Below, piece after piece: positions 56,170 to 64,000 of a DNA stretch of 64,000 bases; positions within the stretch are counted from its first letter, which is position 1, and each line of letters opens with the position of its first letter. The DNA lies in the NCBI GenBank assembly GCA_002316275.1, contig DCDE01000004.1, forward strand, positions 62,001-126,000. Reading direction: 5' to 3'. The position numbers and the translations under genes are program-made. This DNA comes from Caldifarciminota bacterium UBA1063. Lineage in GTDB: Bacteria > Hydrothermota > Hydrothermia > UBA1063. The notes beneath the pieces are model-generated. The model was not told the origin of the DNA. It saw only the letters and a program-made list of their open reading frames with translations, and made no database searches.

Positions 56170-58571
56170 TAAGGCTTCTTAATTACCACTATTAATACCG
56201 CTATAGAAATTAGAAAGCCTATTCCTGAAAGGATGAAGCCCAAGTTGTGAAAACTTGAATTAAATTTCATAACGACTTCGTGTGACCCTTCAGGACAAAA
56301 AACTGCCCGAAAAGCATAATTGGCAATGAAAACCTCTGTTTCCTTACCATCAATGTAACATTTCCAACCAGGATGATAGTTTTCAGAAAAGACGAGGAAG
56401 CCAGCTTGTGGAAGAGTAACATCCACACGTATTTCATTTGCATCATAATCTAAGATTTCTATTTTCTGTTCCAAAGACTCTTGGGTTCCACCAAGTGATA
56501 CGTTCGGATTCTTCTCAAGAAAAACACGTTCCCTAAGGGAGTCAGGCGGAGACACTTTCAAAAGTTCTAATATCGAATCTGCCTCCAGCATCTTGTAATC
56601 CTTTGCAAAGTAGATTCTACCAAGATTACTAGGATTTTCATACAATGCATAATCATCCAATGGGACCTTGAGTTTAAAATTCTCAAGATACTTAATCCAC
56701 CCCTTTACTGCACTCCTCGTGTTTTCATCGTATCTCGATGTATCAATAGCTTGGAAATTGTAAGCTATCACGTATTTTACATCCAAGTAATTTAAAAGTC
56801 TTGGATAAACTATTAAATTCTGAGGGTTAAACATCACACTCTGACCAGCCCCAATGAATTCCTGGTACCTCCTTGGAGGCGAGCTTGTATAACCACCAAT
56901 TGACTGAATCCTGTGAATAGTCATAGTCCCGTCATTAGCCCTTGGGTACATTAAGGGGAACGTCCGAAAAATCCCCTCTTCCTCTTTGATCGCCCTCAAT
57001 ACCTTGTCTTCCCCATATATCTCATCCATGGTTCTTCCCGTATCCACAATGTAATTTCTGTTCACAAGGTATAGGTCCAGAAAAACAAGAAGAGATAAAC
57101 TTAAGGAAAAATACACCTTTTGCCTTCTTTTACTTAGCTTAACAGTTAGCAAGCCAAAACTAACTGCAGCTACTACTATTGATATTATGTAGAAACCAAG
57201 AAATCTTGAATATCCTTCTCTAAGGAGAAATATTTTTTGCGAAACGTTCCCTGCATCCTTAGACTTCTTTACTATATTCGCAAATAAGTCTATGAAGCCA
57301 TTTTCAAAAATTAGGAAAATTAGGAAAATTACTGAAAAAAACCCGAGAATGGTAAGTCCCACTTTCTTGAACTTTTTCGCATCAAGCCCGCCCTTGAACA
57401 CTTCATTAATACAAATGGATGCAAGAAAAACAGAAATGAAGTTAAAAATGAAAAACATGAGGCTCGGTGCCCGGAAGCTTTTTACCATAGGAATGACATA
57501 ATAAAAAAGCCTGTAAATGGGAGTGAATCCTCCCCATACATAGAAAAGGACAAACAAGGCATAAATAGAAAGGAATCTTACCAGCCGATCTTTCCCCACT
57601 TTTGACACAACGGCAACGAGGGCAAGAAACAACGTAATTATGCCCATATACTCGGTGTGCAGCTTAAAGTAATTCCTCCCCCAGTAGTCATCAAGGATCC
57701 CTGAGAAATGTGGTGTTATAAGGTTCAGCGTTTCCTCGGGGGGCATAGACCAGCTTACCGCATATTCATACCCCCTCTCGGTACCTCTTGCCGTATAAGG
57801 AAGATTCTCAAGCACAGGTAACAAATAAAAACTGTACATCAGCGCCGCTACGACGGCTCCCAGAATTGAATACAGAGCATGGATGTAAAATTTTTTGCTC
57901 AGCAGATTGTTACCATGGGTAATATTGTAAAAGAAAAAGAAGACCACAAGAAACAATACCCCATAGTATGTCATCTGAAGGTGGCCGTTTAAAAAGGAAA
58001 AACCAACTACTGATCCCATAAGTAAGAAATACCACAATTTACCTGAGTCTATGCCCTTTTTCAGGAGCAAAAGATAAAGGGGTAAAAGTGCCATGCTCGT
58101 AAGACGCCCCAAGTGCCCCGCATAAGTTGTAGAAACAAGTACTCCTGAAAAACCGTACATCACACCAGCGATAACGGCAGTCAGATCATCCTTTAAGTAA
58201 TCTCGAACAAAAAAGTAAGTAGAAATAGCTGCAATAGTAAGCATAAAAATGAAGCCCAGCGCGTGAGAAACATGGATGGGAAGTACAAAAGTACTTAGAA
58301 ACCTTAAGGTGAGAATCTCAGGAAAAAATGCTGCGACCGTTGGCATACCGGAAAATATATATACATCCCATAACGCCAGCCTGTGGTGCTCTCTTATATA
58401 ATCCCTCATGAAAACCCAGTTTGCGTACCCGCCATTAAGCCAGTCTGTACCCAACAAATTCTTTGAAGGAGAAAGGAATATACCATAAAGAACGAGGGAT
58501 AGCACTACATACATAATTAAGACCCAAAATGTGTTCAACTTAAATTCACTATTAGCCGATTTTCGTATCAT
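56169..58571 (-). CDS. YfhO-like multi-spanning membrane protein
   Basis: 800 aa with about a dozen membrane helices and a large soluble region between residues about 510 and 760, then a final helix near the C-terminus. Family-like features are LGTDWLNGGYANWVFMRDYI, YSFYLLPVLENLPYTARG and VFSENYHPGWKCYIDGKE. YfhO (B. subtilis) is needed to glycosylate lipoteichoic acid, and the family belongs to GT-C-type transferases. Substrate is unknown. GGAAGGAGG precedes the ATG. First gene of the 58571-55222 transcript. Confidence 0.85.
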   Translation of the reverse strand: MIRKSANSEFKLNTFWVLIMYVVLSLVLYGIFLSPSKNLLGTDWLNGGYANWVFMRDYIREHHRLALWDVYIFSGMPTVAAFFPEILTLRFLSTFVLPIHVSHALGFIFMLTIAAISTYFFVRDYLKDDLTAVIAGVMYGFSGVLVSTTYAGHLGRLTSMALLPLYLLLLKKGIDSGKLWYFLLMGSVVGFSFLNGHLQMTYYGVLFLVVFFFFYNITHGNNLLSKKFYIHALYSILGAVVAALMYSFYLLPVLENLPYTARGTERGYEYAVSWSMPPEETLNLITPHFSGILDDYWGRNYFKLHTEYMGIITLFLALVAVVSKVGKDRLVRFLSIYALFVLFYVWGGFTPIYRLFYYVIPMVKSFRAPSLMFFIFNFISVFLASICINEVFKGGLDAKKFKKVGLTILGFFSVIFLIFLIFENGFIDLFANIVKKSKDAGNVSQKIFLLREGYSRFLGFYIISIVVAAVSFGLLTVKLSKRRQKVYFSLSLSLLVFLDLYLVNRNYIVDTGRTMDEIYGEDKVLRAIKEEEGIFRTFPLMYPRANDGTMTIHRIQSIGGYTSSPPRRYQEFIGAGQSVMFNPQNLIVYPRLLNYLDVKYVIAYNFQAIDTSRYDENTRSAVKGWIKYLENFKLKVPLDDYALYENPSNLGRIYFAKDYKMLEADSILELLKVSPPDSLRERVFLEKNPNVSLGGTQESLEQKIEILDYDANEIRVDVTLPQAGFLVFSENYHPGWKCYIDGKETEVFIANYAFRAVFCPEGSHEVVMKFNSSFHNLGFILSGIGFLISIAVLIVVIKKP

Positions 58572-58592
58572 GTTTCCTCCTTCCTATACCTA

Positions 58593-58621
58593 ATAATAAA
58601 GAAGGCCCTTTGACTATTCAA
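58593..58621 (-). promoter_or_regulatory. Sigma70-type promoter of the YfhO-like gene
   Basis: Minus strand: -35 TTGAAT (58621-58616), 17-bp spacer, -10 TATTAT (58598-58593). The ATG is 21 nt further on, with a Shine-Dalgarno. Its -35 box directly abuts the -35 box of the opposite aminotransferase promoter. Confidence 0.7.
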
Positions 58622-58638
58622 ACTCTTCAACTTATAAT
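58610..58638 (+). promoter_or_regulatory. Sigma70-type promoter of the aminotransferase gene
   Basis: -35 TTGACT (58610-58615), 17-bp spacer, perfect -10 TATAAT (58633-58638). The ATG at 58664 follows after 25 nt with GGAGG at 58653-58657, so this transcript has a normal leader. The 42-46 bp shared with the minus-strand promoter hold nothing else. Confidence 0.8.
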
Positions 58639-58663
58639 CTCCTATCAAGTGTGGAGGAAATTT

Positions 58664-59983
58664 ATGTTAAAACCTGAGATTAAGACTTCGCTTCCTGGAC
58701 CAAAGTCTAAAGAGCTTCTAAAAAAAGATGAAGAATACGTTTCTCCTTCTTACACACGAAGCTATCCTGCAGTTATTGATAGAGGAAGTGGTGTATGGGC
58801 ATATGACGTTGATGGCAACAGATTCCTCGATATGACTGCCGGTATTGCAGTTTTGGCCACCGGGCACTGTCACCCCGAGATTGTTAAAGTAGTGCAAGAA
58901 CAGGCTGAAAAACTCATACATATGTCAGGAGCCGACTTTTACTACCCCTCTCAGATAGAACTTGCTGAAAAACTCGCTGAAATTGCGCCAGGTTCAAAGA
59001 ACAAAAGAGTGTTCTTTTCCAATTCGGGAGCCGAGGCAAACGAAGCAGCTTTGAAACTTGCAAGATATAAAACAAAAAGGCCAATCTTTATTTCATTTTT
59101 TGGAGCCTTCCATGGAAGGACCTTCGGCACCGTCAGTGTATCAGCATCCAAAGCAGTCCACAGAAAATACTTTAGTCCCATGCTACCTCAAGTAGTCCAT
59201 TTGCCCTATCCAAATCCATATCGGCCATTTTTCGGTGTTCCCACCGAAAGACTGACGGATACCCTCATAGACTACATCGAAAATTACATATTCACCACAA
59301 TCGCCCCGCCCGAAGACGTAGCAGCATTCATTTTCGAGCCAGTGCAAGGAGAAGGTGGTTACGTTGTACCACCATCGGATTTCTTCCCAAAACTTAAGCA
59401 ATTAGCAGAAAAATTTGACATTCTTCTTATTGACGATGAAGTACAGGCAGGTATGGGCAGAACAGGGAAAATGTTCGCCATTGAGCACTTCAATGTAATC
59501 CCAGATATTGTCACCGTTGCAAAAGGTATCGCGTCGGGACTTCCTCTTGGCGCCACTATAGCAAGGAAATCCCTCATGGACTGGGAATCGGGATCCCATG
59601 CGAGCACCTTCGGTGGTAATCCTATCTCCTGTACCGCTTCCCTTAAAACCATTGAACTTCTGGAGAAGGGACTAATAGAAAATGCTCGCGAAGTTGGCGA
59701 GTATCTCAAGTCCGAATTACTTAGAATGAAAGATGAGTTTGAATTTGTAGGAGATGTTAGGGGTCTTGGACTAATGATCGGAGTGGAAATTGTTAAGGAT
59801 AAAACTTCTAAGATTCCAGAACAAAAATTGAGGAACAAAATTTTGAACGATGCTTTTTATAGAGGGCTTCTCATCCTTGGAGCTGGTACAAGCACAGTAA
59901 GATGGTGTCCTGCCATGACCGTAAGCAAGGAAGAGATCGACATAGCCCTTGATATATTTAGAGATATTCTTAAAAGCAATTAA
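58664..59983 (+). CDS. Class III PLP aminotransferase (4-aminobutyrate/acetylornithine type)
   Basis: 439 aa from the ATG at 58664, chosen for its GGAGG; the frame begins at a TTG inside the promoter. Motifs are FSNSGAEANEAALKLAR, FHGRTFGTVSVSASK, LLIDDEVQAGMGRTGKMFA and the PLP-lysine region PDIVTVAKGIASGLPLGA. Length and the N-terminal YDVDGNRFLDMTAGIAV resemble archaeal/thermophilic GABA- or omega-aminotransferases and amino-acid racemases of this fold; the substrate cannot be fixed by eye. Followed after 17 bp by the P-loop gene. Confidence 0.88.
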   Translation: MLKPEIKTSLPGPKSKELLKKDEEYVSPSYTRSYPAVIDRGSGVWAYDVDGNRFLDMTAGIAVLATGHCHPEIVKVVQEQAEKLIHMSGADFYYPSQIELAEKLAEIAPGSKNKRVFFSNSGAEANEAALKLARYKTKRPIFISFFGAFHGRTFGTVSVSASKAVHRKYFSPMLPQVVHLPYPNPYRPFFGVPTERLTDTLIDYIENYIFTTIAPPEDVAAFIFEPVQGEGGYVVPPSDFFPKLKQLAEKFDILLIDDEVQAGMGRTGKMFAIEHFNVIPDIVTVAKGIASGLPLGATIARKSLMDWESGSHASTFGGNPISCTASLKTIELLEKGLIENAREVGEYLKSELLRMKDEFEFVGDVRGLGLMIGVEIVKDKTSKIPEQKLRNKILNDAFYRGLLILGAGTSTVRWCPAMTVSKEEIDIALDIFRDILKSN

Positions 59984-60000
59984 ATCGGGAGGTATATACT

Positions 60001-61326
60001 ATGAGGAAAAAAGTAATAATAATGGGTGCAGCGGGAAGGGATTTTCACAACTTTAACCTATTTTTCCGCGATAACGAAGAGTACGATGTTGTTGCTTTTA
60101 CTGCCACTCAAATCCCCGACATTTCGGGGAGGAAGTATCCTGCAGAGCTTGCAGGGAAGTTGTACCCTAATGGAATACCTATTTACCATGAGGATGAACT
60201 AGATGAACTAATCAAAAAATATGAAGTGGACTTTGTAGTCTTTTCCTACTCCGATGTATCTCACACATACGTAATGAATAGGGCGTCAAAAGCTATGGCA
60301 GCAGGTGCCAACTTTATGCTCCTCGGGCCCAAGTCAACTATGATTAAATCCTCAAAACCTGTAATTTCAGTTTGTGCTGTAAGAACTGGATCTGGTAAAA
60401 GTCAAACCACGAGGAGAGTCGCGGAAATACTCAAAAGTTTTGGAAAGAAGACGGTGGTAGTGCGTCATCCAATGCCTTACGGTGATCTTGTAAGGCAAGT
60501 AGTTCAGAGATTTGCAAGCCATGAAGATTTAGAAAAACATCAGTGTACCATTGAAGAAAGGGAAGAATACGAACCTCATATCGATAGAGGAAATGTGGTA
60601 TATGCTGGCGTTGATTATGAAAAAATCTTAAGGCAAGCAGAGCAGGAAGCGGATGTAATTTTATGGGACGGTGGAAATAATGACCTCCCATTCTTCAAGC
60701 CTGATCTCCATATCGTCGTTGCAGATCCACACAGGCCCGGGCACGAAGTTACATACCATCCAGGGGAAACAAACTTGAGGATGGCTGATATAATAATAAT
60801 AAATAAGGTGGAAACTGCATATCCTGAAGATATCGAGATAGTTAGAGAAAATTCCAGAGCTGTTAACCCCAAAGCCACTATAATAGATGCTGCATCACCA
60901 ATATACATTGAAAATGGTGACGCAATTAAGGGCAAAAAGGTCCTCGTAATTGAGGATGGACCTACTTTGACACACGGAGAAATGGCTTATGGTGCAGGAT
61001 ACATCGCTGCAGAAAAATATGGCGCTGCTGATATAGTGGATCCAAGACCATACGCGGCAGGTTCTATTAAAGAGACATACGAAAAATTTTCACAACTTGA
61101 GGTTATTTTGCCCGCCATGGGATATTCGCAGAAACAGCTAAAAGAACTGGAAGATACCATTAATGCCGTTCCGGCAGATCTTGCAATAGTTGCTACGCCA
61201 ATAAATCTCGGAAGAATCCTCAAATTAAATAAGCCTCATGTAAGAGTTAGATACGAATTACAAGAGATTGGGAAACCAAATCTGGAGGATATTATTAGAG
61301 AATTTTTCTCCAGGATGGAGAAATAG
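60001..61326 (+). CDS. Cyclic 2,3-diphosphoglycerate synthetase-like P-loop protein
   Basis: 441 aa. The N-terminal part (about 1-115) is a Rossmann-like domain starting VIIMGAAGRDFHNFN. The P-loop RTGSGKSQTTRR is near residue 130. Further blocks are VVRHPMPYGDLVRQVVQRF and WDGGNNDLPFF, a pattern of the COG2403 group that includes cyclic 2,3-DPG synthetase. That enzyme makes an unusual thermoprotectant in methanogens, but bacterial members are mostly uncharacterised, so the reaction is uncertain. It lies 17 bp after the aminotransferase and 2 bp before the coiled-coil/MBL gene, so the three are likely cotranscribed. Confidence 0.85.
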   Translation: MRKKVIIMGAAGRDFHNFNLFFRDNEEYDVVAFTATQIPDISGRKYPAELAGKLYPNGIPIYHEDELDELIKKYEVDFVVFSYSDVSHTYVMNRASKAMAAGANFMLLGPKSTMIKSSKPVISVCAVRTGSGKSQTTRRVAEILKSFGKKTVVVRHPMPYGDLVRQVVQRFASHEDLEKHQCTIEEREEYEPHIDRGNVVYAGVDYEKILRQAEQEADVILWDGGNNDLPFFKPDLHIVVADPHRPGHEVTYHPGETNLRMADIIIINKVETAYPEDIEIVRENSRAVNPKATIIDAASPIYIENGDAIKGKKVLVIEDGPTLTHGEMAYGAGYIAAEKYGAADIVDPRPYAAGSIKETYEKFSQLEVILPAMGYSQKQLKELEDTINAVPADLAIVATPINLGRILKLNKPHVRVRYELQEIGKPNLEDIIREFFSRMEK

Positions 61327-61328
61327 AC

Positions 61329-63098
61329 ATGGAAGTAAACTGGGAAGAATTCAAGGAGAAAAGTGCTAAGGAGCTGGAAGAGGCTACCAAAAGCTTCTTC
61401 CAGAAAACACTACAGGAAATTGAGGAAGCTATCACTTCCTCAGAATCCAGAATACGAGAAATTATAAAAGACATTGAGGATGAAACCCTTAGCCAGGATA
61501 AAATAAGGGAAAGATTTAATAACTCTTTACAAGAGATATTCAATGAACAGAAGTCAAAAATGGAATCTGTGTTCAAGGATATTGAGGAAGCTTTCAGCAA
61601 AGAACTTGATGAAGCTAAAGCCAAACTCGCATCTGAAATATCTAAGAGGGTTGAAACCATTGAGCAGGACTTAGATGCGCATTTAAATTCCGCTATTGAA
61701 CCTGAAAAGATCAATGAACTTCTTAATTCCAAAATCAAAAGCTTTTTTGAAAACGAGACACACATTTTTGAGGACAAAATAAGTAACATTGCAAAAGAAG
61801 TAATTGAGAAGAACCAGAAAGACATTAAGAAAAATATAGAAAAAGCCATAAAAGCTTTTTATGACACTGAAGATGGACTTAGAAAGGTCATTTTAGATTT
61901 AGCCAAAAACCAGAGTGAATACATCGCTTCCGAGATAAAAGAAAAAATAAGCGAGCTAATCTCCTCCCATTATAATGAATTGCTCTTTGAATCCCCACTC
62001 TCAGATAAGATTGCCGAAATTGCTGGATTTGAAATTAAAAAATATATGACAGAAATCGAGAACATCAAGTCCACTATAGACGTAATCGAAATGAAACTCA
62101 AGATCCTCTCCGAGTTGCCAAACTCTGAAATGGAGAAAACTAGTGAAGAGCAAATCTCTAATAATAGAGGAGAAGAACTGCATCAAGTTACTTTATTCCC
62201 CGAGGATGAAGGCGTTGAGGAAATAGCGGAACATCCGGCCACTTCAGAAAGCATAGCAGAAATCCCTTTAACAGAAGAACAGAACTGGGAAGAAGAAATC
62301 GAAACTCCTAAAGGCTCGGAATCTGAAAAAACCGCAGAACAAGAAATAGAAGTTATAGAAGAAAAACTGGTTGAAGAAACTGTAGTAGAAGAAAAACCGA
62401 AAATAAAGGGGAGAAATTTCAGACTTGAATCACCTGTTGAGATCACATACTTTGGACACTGCGCATTCTTAATCAGTGGTAAAGGTGCAAGGATCCTAAC
62501 AGACCCATACAAAAGTATGGCTCTCAATAATTCCATAAAATATGCCCCTATTGATGTGGAAGCCGATTTCGTAACTATTAGCCATATGCATATGGATCAG
62601 GGTGCATGGAAAGAAGTACCAGGAAGCCCAAAACTTGTTGAAGCACCAGGGGAGAAGACCTTTTCAGGATATCCATTCCTCAAATTTAAAGGCATTCCCA
62701 CTTATCATGACAACGCTGAAGGAAATGTCAGAGGTGGAAATATGGTATACAATATCGAAATCTCTGGCGTGAGAATTACTCACTTGGGCGCATTGGGACA
62801 TATCCTCTCTAGAGAACAGATTAGAGAAATCGGCAGGCCGGTAGATATTCTCATAGTCCCAGTCGGAGGATACGATACTATACCCGTCAAAGATGCGTGG
62901 GAGGTAGTAAACCAACTGGATCCTCTTGTCGTTATCCCAATGAGATTTAAGACTGACGCATGTGACCTTCCACTGGCTGAAGTCGATGCCTTCACAAGCC
63001 TTGTAACTTGCCCAGTCAAACTGTTAGAATCTTCACTAACTGTGAACGAGCTCCCAACTTCTCTCGAAGTCTGGGTACTAAAGCCCCTCAAAGTTTAG
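61329..63098 (+). CDS. Coiled-coil protein fused to a degenerate metallo-beta-lactamase domain
   Basis: 589 aa. Residues about 1-255 are helical, Lys/Glu-rich and coiled-coil-like. Residues about 260-365 are an acidic, probably disordered linker. Residues about 370-589 are a metallo-beta-lactamase fold of the UlaG-like (Lactamase_B_3) type, starting VEITYFGHCAFLI. The metal motif reads ISHMHMDQ (H419, H421, D423, Q424), where family members usually have HxHxDH. HLGALGH has Ala488 where the family has Asp, and IPMRFKT has Arg539 where His is usual. It may bind metal differently or not act as a hydrolase. Follows the cDPGS-like gene by 2 bp. Confidence 0.85.
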   Translation: MEVNWEEFKEKSAKELEEATKSFFQKTLQEIEEAITSSESRIREIIKDIEDETLSQDKIRERFNNSLQEIFNEQKSKMESVFKDIEEAFSKELDEAKAKLASEISKRVETIEQDLDAHLNSAIEPEKINELLNSKIKSFFENETHIFEDKISNIAKEVIEKNQKDIKKNIEKAIKAFYDTEDGLRKVILDLAKNQSEYIASEIKEKISELISSHYNELLFESPLSDKIAEIAGFEIKKYMTEIENIKSTIDVIEMKLKILSELPNSEMEKTSEEQISNNRGEELHQVTLFPEDEGVEEIAEHPATSESIAEIPLTEEQNWEEEIETPKGSESEKTAEQEIEVIEEKLVEETVVEEKPKIKGRNFRLESPVEITYFGHCAFLISGKGARILTDPYKSMALNNSIKYAPIDVEADFVTISHMHMDQGAWKEVPGSPKLVEAPGEKTFSGYPFLKFKGIPTYHDNAEGNVRGGNMVYNIEISGVRITHLGALGHILSREQIREIGRPVDILIVPVGGYDTIPVKDAWEVVNQLDPLVVIPMRFKTDACDLPLAEVDAFTSLVTCPVKLLESSLTVNELPTSLEVWVLKPLKV

Positions 63099-63112
63099 TT
63101 TAAATAGTTTAA

Positions 63113-64000
63113 GTGACCGAAAACCTTATAAAACTTAAACCGTCAGAGCTTTATGAAATCCTCGCTGAATCCAACGAATCTCCTTACAGGATAAGGCAAA
63201 TTCATAAGTGGATATGGGGAAAAAGCTCTAATAACATTAATAGTTTTTCCGATTTACCTAAGGGATTCCGCGAATTTATGGCAAAAAAATATCACATAGA
63301 AAGGGCTGAGATTTCTTCTGTAGTACACTCTGTCGATGGTGCAATAAAGTTTCTTATCAAGTTTGAGAATCTCGATCAGGTTGAGGCGGTTTTCATCCCC
63401 GAAGAAGGTAGAAATACAGTCTGCGTCTCTTCGCAAGTCGGATGCCCACTAAAGTGTACCTTTTGTGCGACCGGTAGTCTCGGCTACAGGAGGAACCTTG
63501 GGTTCTTTGAAATCCTCGAGCAAGTCAGGATTGTCAGAGATTATGTAAAAACAAGAATCACAAATGTTGTTTTTATGGGTATGGGTGAACCTCTTCTCAA
63601 CTATAGTGAAGTAGTTGAAGCAGCCAGAATCCTCAATGATAGCAGTACCTTTGGAGTTGGTTCACGGAAAATCACCATCTCTACATCTGGTATTATACCA
63701 GGGATTAGGAAGCTCGAAAACGAACCAGAACAATTTAAACTTGCTGTTTCTCTGAACTCCGCCGTTCAGGGAAAAAGGGAAAAGTTGATGCCCGTAGCAA
63801 AAAAGTTCCCGCTCGAAGAACTCAAAAAAGTGTTAATGGAATACTATGAGAAAAAAAGACGATGGATAACCTTTGAATACATTTTAATCCCTGAAGTTAA
63901 TGATTCACATGAAGATCTGGAAGCCCTCATAGACTACACCAACGCTATACCATCAAAATTAAACTTGATTCCGTACAATCCTCACCCATATGCGACATTT
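63113..64000 (+). CDS. rlmN: Dual-specificity RNA methyltransferase RlmN (5' part, runs off window end)
   Basis: First 296 codons. The GTG at 63113 directly follows an in-frame stop, so it is the earliest possible start; no Shine-Dalgarno is seen. RlmN is a radical-SAM enzyme that methylates A2503 of 23S rRNA and A37 of some tRNAs. The cluster motif CPLKCTFC (CxxxCxxC) is preceded by VCVSSQVG and followed by ATGSLGYRR, and FMGMGEPLLNY is the second signature. The C-terminal methyl-carrying cysteine is outside the window. Confidence 0.95.
   Translation, partial: MTENLIKLKPSELYEILAESNESPYRIRQIHKWIWGKSSNNINSFSDLPKGFREFMAKKYHIERAEISSVVHSVDGAIKFLIKFENLDQVEAVFIPEEGRNTVCVSSQVGCPLKCTFCATGSLGYRRNLGFFEILEQVRIVRDYVKTRITNVVFMGMGEPLLNYSEVVEAARILNDSSTFGVGSRKITISTSGIIPGIRKLENEPEQFKLAVSLNSAVQGKREKLMPVAKKFPLEELKKVLMEYYEKKRRWITFEYILIPEVNDSHEDLEALIDYTNAIPSKLNLIPYNPHPYATF

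Noticed and set aside
59359..59838. Minus-strand open frame opposite the aminotransferase
   Set aside because: Antisense shadow with low-complexity Ser/Pro content and no start context.
61295..61849. Long minus-strand open frame opposite the coiled-coil gene (184 codons)
   Set aside because: It is Ser/Leu/Ile-rich, as expected for the complement of a Lys/Glu-rich coiled coil. It has no recognisable motif and no Shine-Dalgarno.
62001..62186. Short open frames on either strand inside the MBL gene
   Set aside because: Under 65 codons, inside a conserved gene, without start signals.

Overview
The window looks like a chromosomal segment of an AT-rich bacterium with a Gram-negative-type envelope: it encodes a secretin, lipoproteins with lipobox cysteines, and PilM/N/O/P-type proteins. 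Several features suggest an uncultivated, possibly thermophilic, candidate-phylum lineage (WOR-3/Hydrothermae-like would fit). These are densely overlapping genes, flavin-dependent thymidylate synthase ThyX, a cyclic-2,3-diphosphoglycerate-synthetase-like protein, lysine/glutamate-rich proteins, and ribosomal proteins S14, L24 and L33 that all keep zinc-binding cysteines. The lineage is an inference; no rRNA gene is present to settle it.

Region 1 (1-26040, all minus strand) is one nearly gap-free information-processing cluster. In transcription order it is tRNA-Arg, tRNA-Trp, rpmG, secE, nusG, rplK, rplA, rplJ, rplL, rpoB, rpoC, rpsL, rpsG, fusA, tuf, the S10 set (rpsJ to rpsQ), the spc set (rplN to rplO), secY and the start of adk. 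Consensus promoters lie before each tRNA and before rpsL.

Region 2 (26200-35913, plus strand) holds metabolic and housekeeping genes: thyX, maf, malic enzyme, an orphan fumarase alpha subunit, ilvE, rpiB, a family 4 glycosyltransferase, an HD phosphohydrolase, rpe, the conserved rpsP-khpA-rimM-trmD-rplS operon, and a DUF192 lipoprotein.

Region 3 (36063-50623, minus strand) is a 14.5 kb type IV pilus/secretion-like operon driven by a perfect consensus promoter. It encodes a TPR protein with a long acidic linker, an unusual MshEN-DnaA-like AAA+ protein, a PilM-PilN fusion, a small lipoprotein, PilO, an AMIN-PilP fusion, a PilQ secretin, four pseudopilin/minor-pilin-like proteins, a PilY1-like von Willebrand protein with calcium loops, a small secreted protein and LemA. 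No extension or retraction motor, platform protein or prepilin peptidase is in the window.

Region 4 (50592-58571, minus strand) contains a peptidoglycan-recycling pair (a NamZ-type exo-N-acetylmuramidase without a visible signal peptide, and a fused MurU-AmgK enzyme), an endonuclease III-like glycosylase, and a lipid-linked-sugar/glycan membrane set (GT2 glycosyltransferase, UPF0104 flippase-like protein, YfhO-like protein).

Region 5 (58610-64000, plus strand) runs from a divergent promoter pair into a class III aminotransferase, a cDPGS-like P-loop protein, a coiled-coil protein fused to a metallo-beta-lactamase domain that lacks several metal ligands, and the 5' part of rlmN.

Two genome-wide patterns stand out. 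Ten sigma70-type promoters can be read by eye and all have exactly 17-bp spacers. At four of these, and at a weaker site before thyX, the -10 box sits only 6-9 nt from the start codon, which implies leaderless mRNAs. The most novel-looking items are the MshEN-DnaA-like protein in the pilus operon, the coiled-coil/degenerate-MBL fusion, and the MurU-AmgK fusion beside NamZ. No gene-free stretch longer than about 215 bp exists, and no CRISPR array, insertion sequence or prophage was seen.
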